Below, piece after piece: positions 17,226 through 24,930 of a DNA stretch of 53,236 nucleotides. Source of the DNA: an uncultured Opitutia bacterium. Lineage in GTDB: Bacteria > Verrucomicrobiota > Verrucomicrobiia > Opitutales > Opitutaceae. How positions within the stretch are numbered: the stretch's first letter is position 1; each line of letters starts with the position of its first letter. The notes beneath the pieces are model-generated. The model worked only from the letters and a program-made list of their open reading frames with translations, did no database searches and had not been told where the DNA came from. The stretch spans positions 1 to 53,236 of the forward strand of contig CAIKHO010000082.1 of the NCBI GenBank assembly GCA_903827245.1. Reading direction: 5' to 3'. The translations under genes and the position numbers were made by a program.

Positions 17226-19682
17226 ATGTCTGTGTTCTCTTCCATGTCTCGTGTCCGCCCTTGCATCGCGGGGCTCTGTCTACTGCTCGTTCCGGCCATG
17301 TCCGCGATGGAGTTGTCCATTGACGCCAGCGCGCCCACCCCGCCGCCGGTGCCATTGCCTTTCGCCGTCGGTGGCAAGTCGCCTGCGGGCCATGAACTTT
17401 CGGCCAACAGCCGCTATCTCACCCTCGACCGACAGCCTTGGTTTCCGGTGATGGGCGAGATTCATTACTCGCGCTACCCGGCGGCGGAATGGGAGACGGA
17501 AATCCTGAAGATGAAGGCCGGCGGCATCAACGTGGTCTCGACCTACGTCTTCTGGCTCCACCACGAGGAGACCGAGGGGAAGTTCGACTGGTCGGGCCAG
17601 CGCGACCTGCGGCAGTTCGTTTCCCTCTGCGCGAAGCACGGGCTGTACGTCTGGGTGCGGATCGGGCCGTGGGACCACGGCGAGGCGCGCAACGGCGGGT
17701 TTCCCGACTGGGTGGTCAAGCTCGGCCAGACGCGCACCAACGCCCCGGACTACCTCGCGCACGTGAAGACGTTCTACGGCGAGATCGGCCGGCAGCTGAA
17801 GGGCCTCTTCTGGCAGGACGGCGGCCCCATCGCCGGCGTCCAGATCGAGAACGAATACCACCCCGGCAAGGGCGGCATCGAGCATATGCAGACCCTCCTG
17901 CAGCTGGCTCATGAGGCCGGGATTGACGCCCCGTTCTACACGGCGACGGGCTGGGACAACGCGACGATTCCCACCACGGGCTTCCTCCCGGTGTTCGGCG
18001 GGTACACCGAGCAGTTCTGGAGCGCCAGCCTCACGGAGCTCCCGCCCAACCAGAACTTCTTTTTCACCGCCATCCGCGCCGAGGACAATGTGATGGGCGA
18101 CCTCACGCCGAAGAATCCCGGCTACAACGCGAAGTACGACGGCTTCCCCTTCCTCACCGCCGAGATGGGCGGCGGCATGTCCATCGCCTACCACCGCCGA
18201 CCCGTCATGTACGCCGACGACTCCACCGCCGCCGCACTCGTGAAGGTCGGCGCGGGCATCACCGGCCTTGGCTATTACATGTACCACGGCGGCACGAACC
18301 CCGCCGGGCTCACCTCGTTGCAGGAAACCCAGTCCGTCTGGAACGGCTACAACGACATGGAGGCCAAGTCCTACGACTTCCAGGCGCCGCTCCGCGAGTT
18401 CGGCCAGTACAACGGCTCATACCGCACGATGCGCGTGCTCCATCTTTTCCTCCACGACTTCGGCGGGCCGCTCGCGACGATGCCCGCTTATTTCCCGGCC
18501 CAGATGCCGAAGAACCGCGACGACACCACGACCCCGAGGGTCACCGCGCGGACGGACGGACACAGCGGTTTCATTTTCATCAACAACTACCAGCGCCTGC
18601 ACCCGCTCGGTCCCAAGGCGGACTTCCAGGTCGCATTGAAACTCCGGTCCGGCACGCTCCACATGCCCCGCCAGCCAATCGTGATTCCCGCCGGCGCCTA
18701 CACGCACTGGCCGGTAAACTTCGATGTCGGCGGTGTCACGATGCAGTACGCCACCGCGGAGCTGCTTTGCAAAATCGACGATCCGGACACGCTGGTCTTT
18801 TCCGCCTGGACCGGGCTGGCGGCGGAGTTTGCGTTCGCAACCGCCCGGGGCGACACCGTGGCGGCGCCCCATGCCAAAGTCACCCGTGAAGGTGGGATCA
18901 CGTACGTCAGCGGGATCACGCCGGGCACGGACGTGGCGATTGAGGTCAATCATCCAGGTGGAAAGCACACCCGGATCCTCGTGCTGCCGCGCGGCCAGGC
19001 GCTGTCGCTCGCGAAAGAGAATCTCGCCGGCCGCGACCGGCTCGTCGTGTCGCCGGGGGACATTTATTTCGACGGCAACCGGGTCCACGTGTCCTCGCGC
19101 GACACCGCCAGCCTGCAAGTCGGCGTCTTCCCGGCGCTGGCGCAGCCGGGAGGATCTTTCCGTGCGGCGGACCGCGACGGTATTTTCCAGCAATATGTCC
19201 CGGCCCGCAAAATGGCCGTGGCGCCGGTGGCCGTGGAAGCGAAGGCCGAAAAACCCGCTGCACCCTCCGTCCCGGTCCGGATGAACCCCAACCCCAAGCG
19301 TAACGTGGCTCTGGAGCCGGAAGACGCGGACTTCGACCGCGCGGCGGAGTGGAGCCTGCAGGTGCCTCCGGAGGTGCTGGACGGTTCGCGCACCTTCCTG
19401 GAGATTTCCTACGTGGGTGACGCGGCCCGTCTCTATGCTGGCGCGCGCTTCGACAACGACAACTTCTACAAGGGGACGGCGTGGGAGATCGCCCTGTGGC
19501 GTTTCAAGCCGGAGGAGCTGCGCCGCGGCCTCGACCTGAAGATCCTCCCGCTGCGGGCGGACGCACCCATCTACCTCGCCGCCGGCGCGCGACCCGAGTT
19601 CCCGGGCGGCGCGGACGTGATCCGGCTCAACGAGGTGCGGATTGTGCGCGAGTACGAGGCGGTGCTCGATGCGGGGCGGTGA
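17226..19682 (+). CDS. GH35 beta-galactosidase, secreted
   Basis: 818 residues with a signal peptide (to about residue 27; an alternative start is ATG 17244). The GH35 barrel fills about 55-400: YFW-type strand motifs, VSTYVFWLHHEE, GLYVWVRIGPW, the acid/base Glu210 in VQIENEYH, and the likely nucleophile Glu313 in FLTAEMGGG. The C-terminal half is beta-rich, ending in a jelly-roll galactose-binding-like domain (about 690-815). The expected role is removal of terminal beta-galactose from galactan or arabinogalactan side chains of pectin or hemicellulose. It opens a + strand run GH35-GH115-GH51-PcRGLX. CCCC precedes the ATG; no Shine-Dalgarno. Confidence 0.87.
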   Translation: MSVFSSMSRVRPCIAGLCLLLVPAMSAMELSIDASAPTPPPVPLPFAVGGKSPAGHELSANSRYLTLDRQPWFPVMGEIHYSRYPAAEWETEILKMKAGGINVVSTYVFWLHHEETEGKFDWSGQRDLRQFVSLCAKHGLYVWVRIGPWDHGEARNGGFPDWVVKLGQTRTNAPDYLAHVKTFYGEIGRQLKGLFWQDGGPIAGVQIENEYHPGKGGIEHMQTLLQLAHEAGIDAPFYTATGWDNATIPTTGFLPVFGGYTEQFWSASLTELPPNQNFFFTAIRAEDNVMGDLTPKNPGYNAKYDGFPFLTAEMGGGMSIAYHRRPVMYADDSTAAALVKVGAGITGLGYYMYHGGTNPAGLTSLQETQSVWNGYNDMEAKSYDFQAPLREFGQYNGSYRTMRVLHLFLHDFGGPLATMPAYFPAQMPKNRDDTTTPRVTARTDGHSGFIFINNYQRLHPLGPKADFQVALKLRSGTLHMPRQPIVIPAGAYTHWPVNFDVGGVTMQYATAELLCKIDDPDTLVFSAWTGLAAEFAFATARGDTVAAPHAKVTREGGITYVSGITPGTDVAIEVNHPGGKHTRILVLPRGQALSLAKENLAGRDRLVVSPGDIYFDGNRVHVSSRDTASLQVGVFPALAQPGGSFRAADRDGIFQQYVPARKMAVAPVAVEAKAEKPAAPSVPVRMNPNPKRNVALEPEDADFDRAAEWSLQVPPEVLDGSRTFLEISYVGDAARLYAGARFDNDNFYKGTAWEIALWRFKPEELRRGLDLKILPLRADAPIYLAAGARPEFPGGADVIRLNEVRIVREYEAVLDAGR

Positions 19683-19718
19683 GCAAGAATACCATGAATT
19701 ACCCGGCCGCATTCGGCT

Positions 19719-19793
19719 CTTTCTCTTTCCTCTTTATCTTACTCTTTCTCCTGCCGGCAAGACGCTGACGAAAGATAAAGAGGAAAGTGAAAG
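19719..19793. repeat. Pyrimidine/purine hairpin between GH35 and GH115
   Basis: Arms 19719-19740 and 19772-19793 are inverted 22-bp copies with one mismatch (CTTTCCTCTTTATCTT core). One strand is almost all pyrimidine. The right arm ends 8 bases before the ATG at 19801. Confidence 0.88.
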
Positions 19794-19800
19794 ATTTCTG

Positions 19801-22419
19801 ATGGGCACAATCCGTTTTCAGGCATCTCCGGCTGCTCTCCTGCGCCCGGGCGTCCGCAAGGACCGCCCCTACGGCTTGTGGTTGGCCCTGCTGGCCATCA
19901 TCGCAAGCGCAGCGTCCGCTGCCAACGCGGAGCCGGCGTGGATCGGTACCTCGCCGCACGCCGGCGATTTCACCCTCGTGCGCGAGGGCCGCGCCGCGGA
20001 CCTGCTGGTTGCGCCCGATGACTTCAAGGGGGTGTCGATCGCCGCGCGCGATCTCGCCGCCGACATTGCGGAAGTCACGGGCGCGACCGCTGCGGTGCGC
20101 TCATCTGCGGCAGGTTTGTCCGCGCAGGCGGTCATCATCGGCACGCTGGGCAAGAATCCGGCGATCGACGCCTTGGTTGCTGCGGGCAAGCTCGACGTGA
20201 GCGTCCTGCGCGGACAGTGGGAATCCTTTCTTATCGCGACCGTGCCGAATCCCCTGCCGGGCGTCAGCCTTGGTCTCGTGATCGCCGGCAGCGACCGGCG
20301 CGGCACGGCGTATGGCGTCTACGAACTCTCCCAGGCGATCGGCGTGTCGCCGTGGCACTGGTGGACGGATGTCGCGCCGGAGAAGAAGTCCGCGCTGTTC
20401 GTCGGCGCCGGCACGCGCCGTTTCGGGCCGCCGTCGGTGAAATACCGCGGCATTTTCCTGAACGACGAGGACTGGGGCCTCGTGCCATGGGCATCGAAGA
20501 CCTTCGAGCCCGAGGCCGGCAACGTCGGGCCGAAAACCTACGCCAAGCTCTTCGAGCTGATGCTCCGCCTGAAGGCCAACACGGTGTGGCCGGCGATGCA
20601 CCCGGGCACGAAACCATTCAACGATTTCCCGGCGAACAAGCAGGTGGCTGACGACTACGGCATCGTGATGGGCTCGTCCCACGCCGAGCCGATGCTGCGC
20701 AATAACGTCGGCGAATGGACCGCCCCGCCCGAGACCTACAATTACATTACGAACCGCGACGGCGTGTTGAAGTACTGGGAGGACCGCGTCGCGGCCAACG
20801 GCCGTTACGAGAACCTCTATACCCTCGGGATGCGCGGCATCCACGACTCGAACATGCAGGGGCCGAAGACCGACCCGGAGCGCATTCAGACGCTGCAGCG
20901 GATCTTCGCCGACCAGCGCGCGCTGCTGGCGAAGTACGTCCGGCCCGACGTGGAGCAGGTGCCGCAGATGTTCTGCGTCTACAAGGAGGTGCTCGGCCTC
21001 TACCGGCAGGGCCTGAAGGTACCGGATGACGTCACCATCGTCTGGCCCGACGACAACTTCGGCTACATCCGCAACTTCGCGACTGACGAAGAGCGCCGGC
21101 GCGCCGGCGGATTCGGGATCTATTATCATCTCTCGTACCTGGGCGCGCCGTTATCCTACCTCTGGCTCTACACCACGCCGCCCGCGCTGGTGTGGGAGGA
21201 GATGACCAAGGCGTACGACTACGGCGCTCACACGATCTGGATCGCCAATGTCGGCGATCTGAAGCCGTCCGAAATCGGCACGGAGTTTTTTCTGCAGCTG
21301 GCGTGGGACATCAATCGCTGGAACCGCGACAACCTGACGGAGTATCTCACCGGCTGGGCCACACGTGAATTTGGCGCGGAGCACGCCGCGGAGATCGCGG
21401 ATGTCATGCGCGATTACTACCGGCTCAACTATCAGCGCAAACCCGAGCACCTGCAGTGGTGGATGCCCGGCCAGCCGCCCAAGCCGAGCCCGCTGACCGC
21501 CACGGAGACGCGGGAACGGCTGGCGGCTTTTGCTCAATTACGCGCCCAGGCCGACCACCTCATCGACCGGCTGCCCCCGGCCAAGCGCGACGCGTTCTAC
21601 GAGCTGGTCGATTATCCGGTGCGCGGGTCGGCGCTGGCCAACGAGCGCTATTTCAAGGGCGAGCAGTCCGCACTCGTGGCGGCGTCCGATCCGGCGCTGG
21701 CGATCCGGCTGGCAAATGAGGCCCGCGAGGCCGACCGGTTGCTGATGGCGGACGCCGCCTACTACAACGGGCAGCTCGCGGGCGGCAAATGGCGGGGCAT
21801 GGTTTATCTCGAGCCCGCGGACAACCAGTGGCGCAGCATGCGCATTTCGACCTGGGCTCCGCCGCAGTTCACGTCCGCGTCCCAGCCTGCTCCAGCTTCC
21901 CGTGGCGCCATCGCGATCGAGGCGGGGCATTTCTCCCGCACGGTGGCCGCCAAGGGCGCGACTTGGGCCGTGATCCCGGGCCTCGGCCGCACCGGTGACT
22001 CGGTGGCCGTCTTCCCCGTGACCATGGCCAGCGTGGCGCTCGATCGCGTCGCGACCGATTCACCCCGGCTCGATTACCCCGTGAAATTTCCCGCGGCCGG
22101 AGAATTCACGGTCAACGTGAACCTCATTCCCACCCAGCCCATCGTGACGGCGAACGGCCTGCGCTTCGCCGCCGCGCTGGACGACCAGCCCCCGCAACTG
22201 GTGGTCCTGAACGTCAAGGACGGCAGCGCCGACTGGGCCCAGGGCGTCCTGAATTCGACGCGCGTGGTGTCCTTCAAGCTCACGGTCCCTTCCGCTGGGG
22301 TGCACACCCTGCGGATCTACGGCGTGGATCCCGGTGTCGTGCTGGACAAGATCGTCATCGACCTCGGCGGTCTGCAGCCCAGTTACCTCGGGCCGCCCGA
22401 AACGGATGCGGCGCCATGA
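19801..22419 (+). CDS. GH115 alpha-glucuronidase (xylan alpha-1,2-glucuronidase family), secreted
   Basis: 872 residues from ATG 19801. Family signatures are extensive: YRGIFLNDEDWGL, LRLKANTVWPAMHPG, YTLGMRGIHDSNM, FCVYKEVLGLY, VWPDDNFGYIR, GIYYHLSYLGAP and ANVGDLKPSE, then a C-terminal beta-sandwich domain (about 690-870). Members remove 4-O-methyl-glucuronic acid from xylan or arabinogalactan. The start is odd: a dispersed REP-like block (19848-19872) is translated as part of the signal peptide region (residues about 16-24), before the hydrophobic stretch LWLALLAIIASAASA. The TTG at 19876 is an alternative start just after the repeat. The enzyme call is firm; the first 25 residues are uncertain. 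Confidence 0.85.
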   Translation: MGTIRFQASPAALLRPGVRKDRPYGLWLALLAIIASAASAANAEPAWIGTSPHAGDFTLVREGRAADLLVAPDDFKGVSIAARDLAADIAEVTGATAAVRSSAAGLSAQAVIIGTLGKNPAIDALVAAGKLDVSVLRGQWESFLIATVPNPLPGVSLGLVIAGSDRRGTAYGVYELSQAIGVSPWHWWTDVAPEKKSALFVGAGTRRFGPPSVKYRGIFLNDEDWGLVPWASKTFEPEAGNVGPKTYAKLFELMLRLKANTVWPAMHPGTKPFNDFPANKQVADDYGIVMGSSHAEPMLRNNVGEWTAPPETYNYITNRDGVLKYWEDRVAANGRYENLYTLGMRGIHDSNMQGPKTDPERIQTLQRIFADQRALLAKYVRPDVEQVPQMFCVYKEVLGLYRQGLKVPDDVTIVWPDDNFGYIRNFATDEERRRAGGFGIYYHLSYLGAPLSYLWLYTTPPALVWEEMTKAYDYGAHTIWIANVGDLKPSEIGTEFFLQLAWDINRWNRDNLTEYLTGWATREFGAEHAAEIADVMRDYYRLNYQRKPEHLQWWMPGQPPKPSPLTATETRERLAAFAQLRAQADHLIDRLPPAKRDAFYELVDYPVRGSALANERYFKGEQSALVAASDPALAIRLANEAREADRLLMADAAYYNGQLAGGKWRGMVYLEPADNQWRSMRISTWAPPQFTSASQPAPASRGAIAIEAGHFSRTVAAKGATWAVIPGLGRTGDSVAVFPVTMASVALDRVATDSPRLDYPVKFPAAGEFTVNVNLIPTQPIVTANGLRFAAALDDQPPQLVVLNVKDGSADWAQGVLNSTRVVSFKLTVPSAGVHTLRIYGVDPGVVLDKIVIDLGGLQPSYLGPPETDAAP
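19848..19872. repeat. REP-like block inside the 5' end of GH115
   Basis: GGGCGTCCGCAAGGACCGCC and the following five bases match 14409-14433 at 23 of 25 positions, and the same word forms the arms of 27684-27746. Here it lies within an open reading frame. Confidence 0.8.
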
Positions 22420-22426
22420 GCTGGCC

Positions 22427-22474
22427 GGCGACCTCGGGTCGCGGGTCGGACAGCGACCGGGAGGTCGCCGCTCC
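22427..22474. repeat. Hairpin, family GGCGACCTCCCGGTCGC
   Basis: GGCGACCTC (22427-22435) pairs with GAGGTCGCC (22461-22469), and 22453-22474 is the inverse of 3190-3211 with 2 mismatches. It starts 7 bp after the GH115 stop and may end that transcript. Confidence 0.65.
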
Positions 22475-22580
22475 AACTTGGAGCGGCAGTGCTCACTGTG
22501 CCTTTGGCAAGGATGCTGCCCGCCTCCGCTCCTTTTCTCCATTCGCTTCGTTACCTTCTGTTCAGCCTGATTGAGGCCAA

Positions 22581-22692
22581 GTCCGATCCACCGAATATTT
22601 ACAGGAGGCAAACCGAGAGGAATCCGAGGCCGGGTTTTAAACCCTCTTCCGCCCCCCGGATCGCCTCCTGTAAAAATTCCGAAAGGATGGAC
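22581..22692. repeat. Intergenic hairpin, family D (GATCGCCTCCTGTAAAA)
   Basis: Arms 22581-22615 and 22658-22692 are imperfect 35-bp inverted copies with TTTACAGGAGGC as core. Related elements lie at 24800-24873, 29276-29348, 37070-37145 and 48695-48770. The 367-bp gap from 22420 to 22786 holds only this and the previous hairpin. Confidence 0.85.
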
Positions 22693-22786
22693 CGGGCATC
22701 CCCATCTTCCTGTCTCGCCGTCGAGACCTCTGTATCCTTGCTGAGACTTGGGATTCCCTCTGAAATCACCTCACCCCTTCGAAGTC

Positions 22787-24778
22787 ATGCCCCTCCCAAA
22801 ATTGCCCGGCCTCGCCGGAATGCTCGCGTGTTCGCTCGCGGTCCATGCGTTGGCGGCCGATGCCATCACGCGCATCACGATTGACGCCGCCACCCCCGGT
22901 CATGCCGTCAGCCCGCTGCTGCACGGAATTTTCTTCGAAGACATCAACTACGGCGCCGATGGCGGCCTCTACGCCGAGCTGGTGCAGAACCGCTCCTTTG
23001 AGCACGACGAGCATATGTTCTCCTGGTCGACCGTCAGCCGCGGCGGTGCCCACGGCATCGTCACGATGGAGTCGGCGGACCCGCTCAACGCGAAGAACAC
23101 GCATTACGCCCGGCTCGTGGTCAGCGCGCCGGGCAGGGGCTTCGGCGTGGCCAACGAGGGTTTCGGTGGCATCGCGCTGAAGCAGGCGGAGAACTACCTC
23201 TTCAGCGTCCGCGCCCGCGGGACCGCGCCGCTGCATGTGGTGCTTGAGGACGAGACGGGCCGGCCGCTCGGCGACGCCAGTTTTCCCGCGCCCGGTCCGC
23301 AGTGGCGCGAGCTCGACGCCACGATCCGCAGCGCGGCCGCCGCCCCCCACGCCCGCTTGGTTGTGCTCGCGACCGCCCCCGGCAGCTCCGACCTGGATGT
23401 TGTCTCGCTCTTCCCTGAGCATACCTGGAAGAACCGCCGCAACGGCCTGCGCGCCGACCTCGTGCAGATGCTCGCGGACATGCACCCGGCCTTCATGCGG
23501 TTTCCCGGCGGCTGCATTGTCGAGGGCAAGGACCTGACCAACCGTTACCAGTGGAAGGACACCATCGGCGACATCGCCGCGCGCCCGCAGAACTGGAACC
23601 GCTGGCAGGATGCCGTCCGCAGCACCGCGCCGGAGTACTATCAGACCTACGGCCTCGGCTTCCTGGAATTTTTCCAGCTCTGCGAGGACATCGGCGCCGA
23701 GCCGCTGCCGATCCTCAACTGTGGCATGGCCTGCCAGTTCCAGAGCAAGCAGCTCGTGCCCCTCGCGGACATCGACCCGTTCGTGCAGGACGCGCTTGAT
23801 CTCATCGAGTTCGCCAACGGATCCGTGACGAGCGAGTGGGGCGCCAAGCGCGCCGCCCTTGGCCACCCTGAGCCGTTCAACCTGAAGATGGTCGGCGTCG
23901 GCAACGAGCAGTGGGGCGAGGAGTATTTCGAGCGGTACCCGATCTTCTACAAGGCGATCAAGGCGAAGTACCCCGACATCAAGATCGTCACCGGTGCGGG
24001 CCCGGGCGTCGACGCCGGCGACCTCGCCCGCTACAAGCTCGCCTGGGACAAGTTCAAGAGCGGCACGCCCGCCGATATCGTGGACGAGCATTTCTACCGC
24101 TCACCCCAGTGGTTCCTCGACAACGTGAACCGTTACGACACCCAGGACCGCAACGGCCCGAAGATTTTCGCCGGCGAGTTCGCCGCGCACGACGGCGTGG
24201 CCAAACGCAACAACCTGCGCGCGGCTATTGCCGAGGCCGCCATCATGACCGGCTTCGTGCGCAACAGCGATGTCGTCACCATGACCTCCTACGCGCCGCT
24301 TTTCGCCAAGGCCGGCGCCTGGCAGTGGAATCCCGACCTGATCTGGTTCGATAACACCCGTGTCTACGGCTCGCCCTCCTACTACGTGCAGCAGCTCTTC
24401 AGCCTCAACCGGCCCGACGTCGTGCTGCCGGTGAAGCTCGATCCCGTCGCCGTTTCCGCCGATCCGGCGCAGAGGTCCGCGCCGGCACTGTACGTTGTCG
24501 CCGGCCTCGACCAGAAGACCGGCGAGACGATCCTCGACGTCGTGAACCCATCCGACCACGAGGTTGCGGCCGAAATCGCCCAGCAGGGCGCAGCCCGGGC
24601 CGCGGCGTCAGTCCGCCTCACCGTGCTGACGTCGACGAGTGCAAACGACGAGAACACCTTTGAGGCTCCGACAAAGGTCGCTCCACGTGAGGAAACCCTG
24701 AAAATCTCCGGCGCGATCTTCCCCCACAGCTTCCCGGCCAACTCGCTGACGATCCTTCGCATCAAGTCCGGCAACTAA
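22787..24778 (+). CDS. GH51 alpha-L-arabinofuranosidase, secreted
   Basis: 663 residues with a signal peptide (to about residue 24); the ATG at 22787 is preferred to in-frame 22748. Motifs of GH51 are strong: LLHGIFFEDINYGADGG near the N-terminus, FPGGCIVEGKDL, the acid/base Glu374 in VGNEQWGEEY, IVDEHFYR, and the nucleophile Glu464 in FAGEFAAH. The carbohydrate-binding-like segment (about 90-200) between the first strand and the barrel and the C-terminal beta-sandwich (from about 560) are normal for the long GH51 type. It releases arabinofuranose from arabinan, arabinoxylan or arabinogalactan and so complements the GH115 and GH43 neighbours. No Shine-Dalgarno. Confidence 0.9.
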   Translation: MPLPKLPGLAGMLACSLAVHALAADAITRITIDAATPGHAVSPLLHGIFFEDINYGADGGLYAELVQNRSFEHDEHMFSWSTVSRGGAHGIVTMESADPLNAKNTHYARLVVSAPGRGFGVANEGFGGIALKQAENYLFSVRARGTAPLHVVLEDETGRPLGDASFPAPGPQWRELDATIRSAAAAPHARLVVLATAPGSSDLDVVSLFPEHTWKNRRNGLRADLVQMLADMHPAFMRFPGGCIVEGKDLTNRYQWKDTIGDIAARPQNWNRWQDAVRSTAPEYYQTYGLGFLEFFQLCEDIGAEPLPILNCGMACQFQSKQLVPLADIDPFVQDALDLIEFANGSVTSEWGAKRAALGHPEPFNLKMVGVGNEQWGEEYFERYPIFYKAIKAKYPDIKIVTGAGPGVDAGDLARYKLAWDKFKSGTPADIVDEHFYRSPQWFLDNVNRYDTQDRNGPKIFAGEFAAHDGVAKRNNLRAAIAEAAIMTGFVRNSDVVTMTSYAPLFAKAGAWQWNPDLIWFDNTRVYGSPSYYVQQLFSLNRPDVVLPVKLDPVAVSADPAQRSAPALYVVAGLDQKTGETILDVVNPSDHEVAAEIAQQGAARAAASVRLTVLTSTSANDENTFEAPTKVAPREETLKISGAIFPHSFPANSLTILRIKSGN

Positions 24779-24799
24779 ACGTATTCATTGTTTTGCCCT

Positions 24800-24873
24800 C
24801 GGCTTTAACTCGGATCGCCTCCTGTAAAATTTTCGATCCCCGATCCGTTGCACAGGAGACAAGCCAAGGTCGA
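24800..24873. repeat. Intergenic hairpin, family D, second copy
   Basis: CTCGGATCGCCTCCTGTAAA (left part, 24800-24830) faces GTTGCACAGGAGACAAGCC (24848-24873). The arms pair imperfectly but the words match the other family D members. It fills most of the 152-bp gap before the next gene. Confidence 0.8.
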
Positions 24874-24930
24874 CCCAAGTTGTAACGTAAAGCTTTCAGC
24901 CCCGGATCATACGGGCTTCACCTTCATCTC

